Assembly: GCF_014203275.1 (NCBI RefSeq) | Contig: NZ_JACHIP010000002.1 | Coordinates: forward strand, 868,001 to 932,000 | DNA from: Granulicella aggregans | GTDB taxonomy: Bacteria > Acidobacteriota > Terriglobia > Terriglobales > Acidobacteriaceae | Direction of reading: 5' to 3' | Length of the DNA stretch: 64,000 nucleotides | Shown: in pieces, positions 1 to 8,569 of the stretch | Numbering within the stretch: position 1 is the first letter of the stretch | How the letters are laid out: every line of letters begins with the position of its first letter | Made by a program: the position numbers and the translations under genes | The notes under the pieces: generated by a model | What the model saw: only the letters and a program-made list of their open reading frames with translations | The model's database searches: none | Told to the model about the DNA's origin: nothing

Positions 1-347
1 CCGGCCCTTCCACGCCAGCGATGATCGAAGACAACTTCCGCGCGATGACGGCCATAGCTCGACAGAACGGCATTAAGGTGGTGCTGGCTTCGATTACGCC
101 GGCGTTCAGCTATCCGTGGAAGCCGGGCATCGAGCCGGTCGCTACCATCCGCGAAGTGAACGGGTGGCTGAGCGACTTCTGTGCGGTGCAAAAGTTCGTC
201 TACCTGGACTATTACTCCGCTCTGGTAGATGAGAAGGGCGCGATGAAGCCGGGGCTGTCAAAGGACGGCGTACATCCCACCGCAGCGGGATACGCCATCA
301 TGGCGCCGCTTGCGGAGGCTGCCATCGCGAAGGCATTGGCAAAGTAA
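1..347 (+). CDS. SGNH/GDSL-type hydrolase, C-terminal part (5' cut by window edge)
   Basis: The frame is open from position 3, so the gene begins outside the window; the first Met at 21 need not be the start. The visible ~115 residues match the end of an SGNH/GDSL esterase-lipase: a hydrophobic strand (KVVLASITPAF), a 'VREVNGWL'-like helix region, and block V, DGVHPTAAGY, which holds the Asp and His of the Ser-Asp-His triad. The Ser-containing block I must lie upstream. Family members deacylate carbohydrates or lipids, often outside the cytoplasm. The gene converges on the DUF58 gene, with 15 bp between the two stop codons. The family is clear from block V; the substrate is not known. Confidence 0.8.
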   Translation, partial: GPSTPAMIEDNFRAMTAIARQNGIKVVLASITPAFSYPWKPGIEPVATIREVNGWLSDFCAVQKFVYLDYYSALVDEKGAMKPGLSKDGVHPTAAGYAIMAPLAEAAIAKALAK

Positions 348-362
348 GACAACGCGCAGCGC

Positions 363-1778
363 TCAGATCAGCCCCTGTGCCTTGACCTCGAGATACTTGG
401 TGATCGCGGCTGCTCCGACTTCGCCTGGGGTCGTCTCGACTACAAGCACGCCCTGTTGACGCAGCTTTAGGATGGCTGTTCTACGCCGCTCAAGGATCTC
501 CTGCGCCGCAGTCGATGCGAACATCTCTTCCACGTTCTTTGGCTCGCGCGTGCTGAGCGCTTCCAGCTCCGGATGCTGCAGCAGGACAAGCACGACTAGG
601 TGGCGGCGCACGAGTTCGGAGGCCGCAGTGACGACTTCCGGACGACCGACGCTGTCCGCCATCTCCGTGACCCAAAGGACCAGGCCTCTGCGGCGCTGCA
701 GATTCTTTAGGCGTGAGACAGCGTTGAGATGATTCGCCTCCGACCGCTCGCCTTTAGTCTGTGAGAGCAGATCAATCATGATGCGCAGATGCGACGGGCC
801 ATTGCCCGGAAGTAGTTGCTGCTGGATGGCTCGGCCGTAGGTTAGCAGCGCGAATTTGTCTCCTGAGCTGGAGATCACCTGGGCCAGCATGAGAGCGGCT
901 GTGGCGGCCTGGTCGAGTTGCGTGACGATCAGGTCCTGCTGGCCGGAGCCACACTTCAATTCGAAGGCGGTTCGCGAGAGGCGGCCGGCATCGATGATGA
1001 GCCAGACCTGCTGGCTGCGCTCTGCCGTGAACTGCCTCGTTATCAGCTTGGCGCGGCGCGCGGTCGCGGTCCACGAGATGTTGCGAAGCTCGTCGCCGCG
1101 TTGGTAGTCACGCAGGCTTTCAAACTCACGGCCGATGCCGCGCAGGCGCAGGCGGCGCTTCTGCAGCTCAATCTGCCGGGCCCGCATGAGGTAGAGCTCT
1201 GTGTCGGAAGCACCTTGTTCGGACGAGGGGAAGATGCGGATCTTCTGTTCGCAGTCGCAGACGGCCCATCGCTCGATCAGCCCCAGAGCACCTTTGCAGC
1301 GCAGATAAATCCTGCCCAGATCGACATCTCCACGTTCGCGTGGAGTGACCGTAATGGACGCTCTGGCCGCATCGCGGGGAAACGCCGTCAAGGTCACGGT
1401 TCTCGGAGTTTCGATGAGCGCGGGGTGCAGATCATCTGTAACTGAAATGGTTACAACTGTATTCGACTCCTGAACGACCTCAAATTCGATCTCGGTAGCC
1501 TGGCCAATCGCGGGCGAGTGAACGAAACGACGCGAGACAACGATCTTCGCCGGGGAGGGCAGGCGCGCACCGTCGACAAAGATAAGCAGCGCGATGAGTC
1601 CGTCCCACGCAAGCATGATCCAGAGGCGATGCGGGTGAAAGAACTCCGGCACGGAGAACAGCAGCCCCGCAAGCAGGAGCCACAGCCCGCGGGCCGTGAT
1701 GCCAAAGCCCACGACGCGGCCCATGCGGCCAAACGTTCGGCCCTTCGCCGAGATCTGCTGCGGTATGAGCGTTTGCAT
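363..1778 (-). CDS. DUF58 domain-containing membrane protein
   Basis: This 471-residue protein has two closely spaced hydrophobic segments near the N-terminus (about 31-46 and 52-70), then a beta-rich region and the DUF58 signature: GREFESLRDYQRGDE at 216-230, followed by RNISW at 232-236. Next comes a von Willebrand A-like strand, VWLIIDAGR, at 258-266, where a full DxSxS metal site is not seen. DUF58 proteins are the usual partners of MoxR ATPases and are thought to act in assembling envelope or metal-binding complexes. It is the last gene of a minus-strand operon: the moxR-like stop is 6 bp upstream of its ATG. Only a weak ribosome-binding site (GAAG) is visible, so translational coupling is likely. 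Confidence 0.9.
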   Translation of the reverse strand: MQTLIPQQISAKGRTFGRMGRVVGFGITARGLWLLLAGLLFSVPEFFHPHRLWIMLAWDGLIALLIFVDGARLPSPAKIVVSRRFVHSPAIGQATEIEFEVVQESNTVVTISVTDDLHPALIETPRTVTLTAFPRDAARASITVTPRERGDVDLGRIYLRCKGALGLIERWAVCDCEQKIRIFPSSEQGASDTELYLMRARQIELQKRRLRLRGIGREFESLRDYQRGDELRNISWTATARRAKLITRQFTAERSQQVWLIIDAGRLSRTAFELKCGSGQQDLIVTQLDQAATAALMLAQVISSSGDKFALLTYGRAIQQQLLPGNGPSHLRIMIDLLSQTKGERSEANHLNAVSRLKNLQRRRGLVLWVTEMADSVGRPEVVTAASELVRRHLVVLVLLQHPELEALSTREPKNVEEMFASTAAQEILERRRTAILKLRQQGVLVVETTPGEVGAAAITKYLEVKAQGLI

Positions 1779-1784
1779 CGCTAT

Positions 1785-2762
1785 CTACTTCGGTACCGGC
1801 GTGGCTGAAAGGAGGTCAGCGACGACGCGGTCGGTGTCGAAGCCTTCGAGCTCGGCCTCGGGCCGGAGCACGAGGCGATGCCGCAGGACAGGTCGCGCGG
1901 CATCTTTCACGTCGTCCGGGATGAGGAAATCGCGACCCTCTTTCGCCGCGAAGGCCTTGGCTACGAGCAGTAGACTCGCCGAAGCGCGCGGCGATGCACC
2001 GAGCGTAATCGTCGGCCACTCACGCGTGCGGCGGACCAGCGCGAGTACGTAGTCGAAGAGCTCCGGCTCGACGCGGACAGCGCGAATCTCGCGACGCGCG
2101 GCGGCCAGCAACGTAGGGTCGACGCCCACAATCGGCGTCAGTTCGAGGTCCTTCGCCGCAACGCTGCCGTGGTGACGTTCGAGGACGAGGCGCTCCTCCG
2201 CGAGCGTCGGATACGGGACTCGAATCTTCAGCAGGAAGCGGTCGAGCTGCGCCTCGGGCAGCGGATAGGTGCCTTCGAACTCCAGCGGATTCTGCGTCGC
2301 GAAGACAGTGAAATATCCGTCCAGTGGATGGGTCTCACCGTCCATCGTTACCTGCCGCTCCTCCATGCTTTCGAGAAGCGCGGCCTGCGTACGCGGCGGC
2401 ATGCGGTTGATCTCATCGGCCAACAGAAATTGCGTGAAGACCGGCCCCTTGTGCAGCGAAAACTCGTTGGTCCGGGGCGAAAAGATGGACGTGCCGAGGA
2501 TATCGGCGGGCATCATGTCGGGCGTTCCCTGCACGCGCTTGAATTCGAGTCCAAGGAAGCGTGAGAGCGTCTTGACGGCCAGCGTCTTGGCCACGCCGGG
2601 CACGCCTTCCAACAGCGCATGCCCACCGCACAGGAGCGTCAGGAGCGCCTGATCGACCATCTCGTGCTGCCCGGCGATGACCTGTCCAATCTGTTGCCGC
2701 CCCTGCTCGAAAAGACCTGCTGCGACGTTTCTTTCTCCCTCGCCCCAATGCAACTCACTCAC
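1785..2762 (-). CDS. MoxR family AAA+ ATPase
   Basis: The protein has 325 residues, typical for MoxR. Walker A is GVPGVAKT at 53-60, Walker B LLADEIN at 113-119, and sensor 1 ATQNP at 155-159, followed by the MoxR-typical EFEGTYPLPEAQLDRF stretch. MoxR ATPases act as chaperone-like machines with DUF58/VWA partners, and here the DUF58 gene follows directly. The start is GTG, preceded by AGGAG at good spacing. The upstream DUF4350 stop lies 11 bp away, so these genes are almost certainly co-transcribed. Family assignment is firm; the client complex is unknown. Confidence 0.95.
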   Translation of the reverse strand: MSELHWGEGERNVAAGLFEQGRQQIGQVIAGQHEMVDQALLTLLCGGHALLEGVPGVAKTLAVKTLSRFLGLEFKRVQGTPDMMPADILGTSIFSPRTNEFSLHKGPVFTQFLLADEINRMPPRTQAALLESMEERQVTMDGETHPLDGYFTVFATQNPLEFEGTYPLPEAQLDRFLLKIRVPYPTLAEERLVLERHHGSVAAKDLELTPIVGVDPTLLAAARREIRAVRVEPELFDYVLALVRRTREWPTITLGASPRASASLLLVAKAFAAKEGRDFLIPDDVKDAARPVLRHRLVLRPEAELEGFDTDRVVADLLSATPVPK

Positions 2763-2773
2763 CGCGTGCTCTC

Positions 2774-3982
2774 CTATTGTGACTTCAAATGCTTACCCAA
2801 CGCTTCCATGTCGCTGTCCAGGGCCTTCACCAGCGCCAGCACAGTCTTCGAGGAGAGCGCTCTGTCTCCGCCATCCATCGACTGCGCCAGATGTTCCGCT
2901 ACAGTGTCCCAGTTCCCACCCAGCCTGTGCTTGAGCGCCTCCGCGATCTCCACCGGCGGGCGGCGAAGCGCTTCGTGCGACAGGCCGCAGCGTTCGTGCA
3001 GATAGCGAAGCAGGCGGCGCCTGGCACCGGAAGTAGCCACCTGCGTCGCACCGGCCTTGTTGTAGAGATGTCCCATCGATTCCGCGAACTCCAGAGGCGA
3101 GCTTCGCACCACCTGCGCGGTGGCCCGAACAGGGCCGCTCCTGCGGCCGAAGCTCAGCACCAGCAGCAGGGCCACGATGCCGGATTGAATCAGCAGCGAC
3201 CGAATAGGCAGCCCGCGCGCCTGGTCCCACACCGAGGTGGTACCGCCATGCAGCGATTCGTCGAAGAGTACGTGTCGGCCTGGCTCTCCAGCGCTGGCGA
3301 GCAGAAGCTTCAGGCTAGCGTCCTCCTTCAGGCCGCGATTACTCATGGGTAGTGGCGTGCTCCACCAGACTGCCTCGCCCTGTCCCACCTTCAGCGTAAC
3401 GGCGACAGCATCGCCGCCGCAGCGCTGCTGCACTCGTGTCGCGACGGTATCGCTCTTCCAGCGGACGGGATCTTCCATCGAGACCTGCCCTGCAAGCGCA
3501 AGCCGTCCCTGCCCTTCGGGCGTCGAGATGCAGAGGCCTTTATAGAACTCGGTGGGCTCCGCCGTCTCTCCTCCGGGAATCAGGTACGCTCCATTGACGC
3601 CGGTGGCGATGACCCGGCCGCCTCGGTCGAGGAAGTCCTCGATCGCGTCCGCGACATCTGCCTGATCCTCGGGTGGAACCACTGGATTGGCGAGCACGAG
3701 CGTCGTGTGCGGCGCATCCACGCCGCCGAGGTCGCTGGTCGATCCCTCCCAGCGCTCCGAGTTGTAGCCTAGCTTCTTCAGCAGCAGGAAGGCCGCCTTC
3801 ACGCCGGCCGATCCGCTGTTGTACGAAGACGGAGAGAGATCGTCATCTTCTGCCGCCGGAGCGAAGAAACTGACCAGCAGAATGGCTGCGAGCATGGCCG
3901 CCGACAGAAGAAGCACGAAGCGCTTCTGTTGGCGGCTGACGTGAACCGTTACGCCGGAAGGCGCGGCATCGACTGTGCTCAC
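2774..3982 (-). CDS. DUF4350 domain-containing membrane protein
   Basis: This 402-residue protein has an N-terminal transmembrane helix (about 21-41, KRFVLLLSAAMLAAILLVSF). It is followed by the DUF4350 Rossmann-like extracytoplasmic domain with SSYNSGSAGVKAAFLLLKKLG and a strand ending in DRGGRVIATG. A second helix (about 259-275) precedes a charged cytoplasmic tail. DUF4350 proteins are regularly encoded between DUF4129 and MoxR genes, as here. The GTG start overlaps the TGA of the DUF4129 gene by 4 bp (GTGA), which implies coupled translation. Its biochemical function is unknown; by context it is an envelope partner of the MoxR/DUF58 pair. Confidence 0.88.
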   Translation of the reverse strand: MSTVDAAPSGVTVHVSRQQKRFVLLLSAAMLAAILLVSFFAPAAEDDDLSPSSYNSGSAGVKAAFLLLKKLGYNSERWEGSTSDLGGVDAPHTTLVLANPVVPPEDQADVADAIEDFLDRGGRVIATGVNGAYLIPGGETAEPTEFYKGLCISTPEGQGRLALAGQVSMEDPVRWKSDTVATRVQQRCGGDAVAVTLKVGQGEAVWWSTPLPMSNRGLKEDASLKLLLASAGEPGRHVLFDESLHGGTTSVWDQARGLPIRSLLIQSGIVALLLVLSFGRRSGPVRATAQVVRSSPLEFAESMGHLYNKAGATQVATSGARRRLLRYLHERCGLSHEALRRPPVEIAEALKHRLGGNWDTVAEHLAQSMDGGDRALSSKTVLALVKALDSDMEALGKHLKSQ

Positions 3983-5010
3983 GAGGACCTCAGTTCGTCG
4001 TAGACCGCGCGGGCCTGCTCATAGTCGGCCCGCGCCGCCGGGTCAAGACCGTACCAGATGCGTTCAAGTTGCTGGGTAAACGCTCGCAGAGGTCGGTGCT
4101 GAGGCGCATCCGGCGGCACCAGCCGCAGGTATTCGCGGGGCGTGCGAACGCTGTTCTGCCGCCACAGACGCCGGCCCTCAAGCTCGGTTACAGTTGCCCA
4201 ATAAAGCGCATGGATGGCCTCGCGCCAATCCTCCGCGGCGGCGGCTTGTTCGGCCAACGATGCCCAGACCTTCGCGGTCTCCTGCGAGGCAGTGATCGCG
4301 GCCGGATGCTGCAGCCGGACCGCCATTCGCTGGCGATCCAGCATGCGCAGTACCCAGACCAGCAGGCCAGCCAACGCGAGCAGGAGGAAGCCGTACATGA
4401 TGACCGGGCCAAGCCACGGCGCGCGCTGGCCCAAATTCGAGACGCCGCCAAAGATGCGCCCAAGCCAATTGATGAGCTTTGCGCTCAACTGCTCCCAGAT
4501 GCCGTTCCCGGTGACGTGTTTGAACTCTGAGCCGGCCAGGATCGAATCGGCATCCCTGCGCGCCTGCTTGAAATTGGTGCCGGGATCGTGCGCTACGCCT
4601 TGACCGGTGTCGACCCCAGCCTCGCGAAGCTGGTCGCCCAACCTCGCCTCAGCCTGCTGCAACAAGGCCGTCCGGTCCGCGAGCTTCGCATCCTTGGCTT
4701 TGAGCATCAGGTCCCACAGCCAACTCCACCGCACGTCAAATGCAGGCTTGTCATCATGGGGTGGAATGCGGTCATTGCTGCCCGCCTTAGCCGGATCGCA
4801 GGCGGCGGGGCTGTGTTCGCAAGCACCGACCAGCTCCCGCAACGCAATTAGGTGCGCGCGGTAGCCATCGAGCGGCTTTGCAGCTGGCCGATCTGCGGGC
4901 TGGCCGACGGTCAGTGTCGAAGGAGTCTGCGCGCGCACGGCACCTATGCTAAGCACAAGTAGAAGACAGAGACGCGCTGCGGAACTCCGATAGACAAGCC
5001 TACGATCCAT
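3979..5010 (-). CDS. DUF4129 domain-containing secreted/membrane protein
   Basis: The 343-residue product begins with a signal peptide (LCLLLVLSIGAVRAQ, cleavage likely after ARA). A Pro-rich and charged periplasmic part follows, then one transmembrane helix (about 206-225, VIMYGFLLLALAGLLVWVL). The C-terminal cytoplasmic DUF4129 domain has the recognisable WREAIHALYWATVTELE, RTPREYLRLV and RAFTQQLERIWYG segments. DUF4129 is commonly found with MoxR/DUF58 modules and sometimes on transglutaminases. The gene starts 3 bp after the stop of the preceding membrane-protein gene and overlaps the next by 4 bp. The domain call is secure; no enzymatic activity can be inferred. Confidence 0.88.
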   Translation of the reverse strand: MDRRLVYRSSAARLCLLLVLSIGAVRAQTPSTLTVGQPADRPAAKPLDGYRAHLIALRELVGACEHSPAACDPAKAGSNDRIPPHDDKPAFDVRWSWLWDLMLKAKDAKLADRTALLQQAEARLGDQLREAGVDTGQGVAHDPGTNFKQARRDADSILAGSEFKHVTGNGIWEQLSAKLINWLGRIFGGVSNLGQRAPWLGPVIMYGFLLLALAGLLVWVLRMLDRQRMAVRLQHPAAITASQETAKVWASLAEQAAAAEDWREAIHALYWATVTELEGRRLWRQNSVRTPREYLRLVPPDAPQHRPLRAFTQQLERIWYGLDPAARADYEQARAVYDELRSS

Positions 5011-5013
5011 GCT

Positions 5014-6096
5014 TCAGAGTTGCTCCGCAGAGTCCGCCACGTGGACAACCGGCATCTCGATGGACTCGAGCGGCGGAGTAAATTCAGCCACGACCGGAGG
5101 AGGCCCCGAACGTTCCAAGAGGAACTCGATATCGAAGCCTTCCTTACGGATTCGCTGGTCAATATAGAAGAGGCAGAGTCCGATTGCGCCTACGGGTCCG
5201 ATCGCAGCGCTGGCAAAGAATCCGATGACCAGCCCGAGAGCCTGGCCAAGTAACAGTTGCAGTGGGCCTTTGGTCTGCACAAGAAGAACCAGCAGGGGAC
5301 TTTGAATGGCAAGCACAACGAAGTAAAGCACCATGATGAAGACGAAGAGCAGAAAGATGCGGCCCTTGCTTCCCGCAGTCAGCACCTTGCTGCGCCGCAT
5401 CGCCACTCTTGCTTTGAGGTTTTCCATTACGGCGGCAGGCACCCCAAAGGAGTTCCGTATGTAGGCGATCGTGCCGTAGATAAGGCTCAGTGAGGCCAGA
5501 AAGAACATCAACCCAGCGATCCCCATTTTGCTTCTCATCCCCAGTCCGAAGATGACCAGAGGAGGGATGATCAGCAGGGTGAAGATCCAGCCAGCGCTCC
5601 ATAGCTGCCAGAGAGAGATGCCGAAAAATCTCGCCCACCGCGCGGAGACGGCACGAAAGGCGATTTTCATCGAAGTCGCGTCGCCGAGATAGATCGCAGA
5701 GACTGCGGAAGTGGTCGCCGCCTGCGTGACCCCGTATACGGCGAAGTAAAGGACGCTCGCGACCAGAGACAGGGCGACGAACGCGGCGCTTCGGCCGATG
5801 CTTCCCGCGTTGGCCGCGGGTCCGGTCACACTTCCCAGCGCGACGACTCCGAAGAAATACTGGAAGAGAAGTTTAAAAAGCTCCATCACAACGTGTATCC
5901 CGGCTGCGATGGAGGCTAAGCCGACAAAGAGCCAGAAGTTCGAGCGGTAGAGGAAAAACGTCCGGTCGAGGAGTTCACCGGTTGTCAAGGGCCGAAGCTC
6001 ATATCGTGACTGCGCTGGAGTAACTGGAGGAGGAGGCGCGGCTACGAGGCCATCTCCGCCCGATCCATCCGCTGTGAACCAAGCCTGATCGGCCAT
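5014..6096 (-). CDS. multipass membrane protein of unknown function
   Basis: The 360-residue product has a short cytoplasmic lead rich in Gly/Pro, then the sequence YELRPLTTGELLDRTFFLYR and at least six strongly hydrophobic segments. It ends with a Pro-Gly-rich helix and YIDQRIRKEGFDIEFLLER. The lead motif and the 'D.R.RKEGFD' end are typical of a membrane family that annotation tools often relate to the membrane domain of glycerophosphodiester phosphodiesterases. No catalytic domain is present. The ATG has a CGGAG ribosome-binding site. It lies 21 bp after the CGPC-fusion gene and 3 bp before the DUF4129 gene, so it belongs to the MoxR-module operon and may be a permease-like or scaffold partner. 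Confidence 0.8.
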   Translation of the reverse strand: MADQAWFTADGSGGDGLVAAPPPPVTPAQSRYELRPLTTGELLDRTFFLYRSNFWLFVGLASIAAGIHVVMELFKLLFQYFFGVVALGSVTGPAANAGSIGRSAAFVALSLVASVLYFAVYGVTQAATTSAVSAIYLGDATSMKIAFRAVSARWARFFGISLWQLWSAGWIFTLLIIPPLVIFGLGMRSKMGIAGLMFFLASLSLIYGTIAYIRNSFGVPAAVMENLKARVAMRRSKVLTAGSKGRIFLLFVFIMVLYFVVLAIQSPLLVLLVQTKGPLQLLLGQALGLVIGFFASAAIGPVGAIGLCLFYIDQRIRKEGFDIEFLLERSGPPPVVAEFTPPLESIEMPVVHVADSAEQL

Positions 6097-6117
6097 CGTC
6101 GTTCTCCGATGTACATC

Positions 6118-7485
6118 TCATCTGTCGTTCGGGGTTGAGGCAGATGTTAGCACAACGGCTTTGGTCTGAGGCATACCTCCTTCGGTCAGTGTCTTCCCTT
6201 GCGCGGCACAGGTATAGGCAGGGACTATGCGCGGGCCCAGGCCGCTCGCGTCCATCACGAGCTGGATTCCTTGCCAGATCAGTGGAAGTCGCAGCGCGGC
6301 GCCTGCAAGCGCCCAGAGCAGATGGAGATGTTCGAGAGCGCGGCCAAGAGCTCGAACTCCCTCGACGCTGCGGGAGCCGTCGCGCGGATCGTAGCGCATT
6401 CGGCGAATCGTTCCCGGCGGCAGAGTCTCGGCGTCAAGGATCTCCAGACCGACGAGGTTGCGTGCCTCCAGCCATCGACGCAGTTCAGAGCACGGACCGC
6501 AAGTCGCGGCAATGTAGAGCTTTGCGGATTCGCCGGAGTGAAACGGACGCCATCGCGGGAGCCAGTTGCGAACCCCGGCACTATACTCCCGCCACGGATC
6601 GCCGAAGCGGAGTTTCAGATCTCGACGCTCGTCCCAGTCGGCGATTCCGGCGCTGTAGATCGCGGACATGGCCGCCGCCAACAGCAGCCATCCGTTCCGC
6701 AACAGACCGGCCCAACAGAACATGACGAGCGTGCACGAGGTCTGCATCGGGTTGGCAAGGTAACGATAAATACCGCTTATGACCAGGCGCGTCGGCGGGT
6801 CGTAAGGGATCGGAGTTCCGTCCCCGCGCGTGGCGAACTCCACCACGGCGGCGACTCCGGGCAAAGCCAACAGAAGGACTAGCTGGATGCTTAGCTGGAG
6901 TTGCCATTCTGGAAGTCGTAGCAAGGGAAGCCAGCCATCTCCGGAGCGCAGGGCAAAGATGATCTCTGGAATGAGGAAGAGGAAGAGAAGACCGGCGGTT
7001 ATGGTCTGTAGAGCGGCACGTGCCTTGAGGTGGGTGTTGTGCTCAGTCCAACGGGCGATGCAGAGCGCTGGTAAGAGGACGAGGGCTATGGCGAAAGCCT
7101 CACCGGCGAGCCACGTTGGCTGCAGGTGCACGATCGCTTTGCAGAGCGGCATGAGGTAGAGGTCGATTAGGGCAAAGATTGCTAACGGCCATGCGATTCC
7201 CGAAGAAGAGAAGACGATCTGCGGCACCAGCCCCCACAGGATGACCCAGCCAAGATAGAGCTCGAGCGGCATGCCGCAGAGGCTGGCACCGGCGTTCGGG
7301 AAGGTCCACCAGCCCGCCATCTGGTTGAGGCGCTGCATCACCAGCAGTGTTGTCGCTACCCAGAGAAAGCTCAGAAGCAGAGCGGCGAACCTGCGCGGAC
7401 GTCTGGACGTAAGCAGAAACGAAAAGGCTGCAGCCATCAGGGGCATGTAGAGTGCCGCCGCCCTGGTCCACGCTACCCCGTTCAT
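6118..7485 (-). CDS. isoprenylcysteine-methyltransferase-like membrane protein fused to a CGPC (thioredoxin-like) domain
   Basis: The 455-residue protein has about eight N-terminal hydrophobic helices. A phospholipid/isoprenylcysteine methyltransferase-like region (about 215-315) follows, with LVISGIYRYLANPMQ and FGDPWREYSAGVRNWLPRW, where ICMT/PEMT proteins bind SAM (GxYxxxxHP-like). Here the usual His-Pro is replaced by Asn-Pro. After about residue 322 a second domain starts with LYIAATCGPCSELRRWLE; Cys329 and Cys332 form an exact CGPC thioredoxin-type motif, and the spacing resembles glutaredoxin or DCC-type oxidoreductases. The start codon overlaps the stop of the START-like gene (ATGA), so the pair is translationally coupled. 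Membrane methyltransferase or thiol-disulfide chemistry on a membrane substrate is plausible, but this is inference. Confidence 0.75.
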   Translation of the reverse strand: MNGVAWTRAAALYMPLMAAAFSFLLTSRRPRRFAALLLSFLWVATTLLVMQRLNQMAGWWTFPNAGASLCGMPLELYLGWVILWGLVPQIVFSSSGIAWPLAIFALIDLYLMPLCKAIVHLQPTWLAGEAFAIALVLLPALCIARWTEHNTHLKARAALQTITAGLLFLFLIPEIIFALRSGDGWLPLLRLPEWQLQLSIQLVLLLALPGVAAVVEFATRGDGTPIPYDPPTRLVISGIYRYLANPMQTSCTLVMFCWAGLLRNGWLLLAAAMSAIYSAGIADWDERRDLKLRFGDPWREYSAGVRNWLPRWRPFHSGESAKLYIAATCGPCSELRRWLEARNLVGLEILDAETLPPGTIRRMRYDPRDGSRSVEGVRALGRALEHLHLLWALAGAALRLPLIWQGIQLVMDASGLGPRIVPAYTCAAQGKTLTEGGMPQTKAVVLTSASTPNDR

Positions 7486-8423
7486 TTCGTCATCCCTGTC
7501 GGCATGCTAGTAGCAGGCTCGGCGTTAACCGCGATGAGATAACGGGCGGCTTCGCCGACGGTCAACCTCTCCCACGGGACGAAGTACCATGCCGGATCGA
7601 GCTGACGTGCGAAGGTCACCTTCCATGTCACGAGGGTGCTTCCCGCGTTGATCGGCATCCACGAAACATCGGAACTTTCCCAGCGCAGCCATTGGGTGAG
7701 CTTGCTGGCGTCGCTTACGGTTTCGAAGCGAACGGAGCTGCGATCGCGGCCGGTCACGCGCATCATGAGATCTCCCGGAGGATCGCCTTCGGCCCCTGAG
7801 AAGTGAATCGTCCGGGTCGCGCCTTCATCGAGGCCGCTTCCCTGCGCGTACAGAGGGCGAGGAAATCCTATGGCGAGATAGCGCGGTAAGGGTTGATCGA
7901 TTCTCGGGCTGAGGGAGAGCGAAGCTTCCACATCCGCGGCCGACGCCGGGACGACGCGCGAGACGGTGACGGACTGCTCGCGATCAAAGGTCAGCTCGGG
8001 GACTACTCCCTCCAGGCACAGCGGCAGCAGGACGATGGCGACACAACCCAGCGTGGTGGACCGCCGCGCGCGGAGCCAGTCGACGAGCAGGCCAATGACG
8101 ATCCCGACAATGTAGAAGAGGGGTGCCGCGAAGAGGATGCAGAGATATCCTTCGCCCAGCAGAGGCGCGATGATGAGCAGGGCGAGCGTGATTCCCTTGA
8201 CGATGCCGCCGGTCACCGTCCTCGCCTTGGGCGTCAGCGCAACGAGGATGGCCAGTACCGCCGGAACTCCCAGGAACATAGCCGAGCTTTGGCCAAGGTG
8301 CGTGTGGCGCAGCAACCGGTAGAGGAACGAACCTGCAGAGAAGGCGATTGCGAGTGCAATCACTTTATATCTGGAGGGATCTAGTAATGTCTCTTGGTGG
8401 CTGGGTTCTTCGTTGTCGGCCAT
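7482..8423 (-). CDS. membrane protein with C-terminal START/SRPBCC-like domain
   Basis: About 313 residues from ATG 8423. I prefer this start because GAGG sits just upstream of it, while the alternative GTG at 8438 has no ribosome-binding site. About four hydrophobic segments form the N-terminal half. After about residue 155 the protein has the pattern of a START/SRPBCC ligand-binding fold: SVTVSRVVPASAADVEASL, a long loop, RTIHFSGAEGDPPGDLMMRV, and ending SQ-like strand STLVTWKVTFARQLDPAWYF. SRPBCC domains bind hydrophobic ligands. It is the first gene of the operon running down to DUF58 and overlaps the methyltransferase-like fusion gene by 4 bp, suggesting the two products work together. 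Confidence 0.7.
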   Translation of the reverse strand: MADNEEPSHQETLLDPSRYKVIALAIAFSAGSFLYRLLRHTHLGQSSAMFLGVPAVLAILVALTPKARTVTGGIVKGITLALLIIAPLLGEGYLCILFAAPLFYIVGIVIGLLVDWLRARRSTTLGCVAIVLLPLCLEGVVPELTFDREQSVTVSRVVPASAADVEASLSLSPRIDQPLPRYLAIGFPRPLYAQGSGLDEGATRTIHFSGAEGDPPGDLMMRVTGRDRSSVRFETVSDASKLTQWLRWESSDVSWMPINAGSTLVTWKVTFARQLDPAWYFVPWERLTVGEAARYLIAVNAEPATSMPTGMTK

Positions 8424-8451
8424 GTGTCTCAACCTCACTCGACATATTTTT

Positions 8452-8510
8452 GAACACGATCAAATAATGCGCCCGACCCGAACGCGTGTCAAGGAATTCT
8501 GAACACGTTC
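8452..8510. promoter_or_regulatory. repeated GAACACG motifs between divergent genes
   Basis: Within the 146-bp divergent spacer, GAACACGATC lies at 8452-8461 and GAACACGTTC at 8501-8510, 49 bp apart. A diverged inverted copy (GACACGCGTTC read on the minus strand) sits near 8480-8490. The second copy is GAAC-N2-GTTC, an interrupted palindrome. Repeated sites between divergent genes are typical of a transcription-factor operator. No matching regulator gene is visible in the window, so this is a pattern-based suggestion only. Confidence 0.3.
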
Positions 8511-8569
8511 TATTTCTGCGGCAGGTCGAAGGCTCGACGCTTCCATCCAGTTTCGGCCAATGGTGAAGT

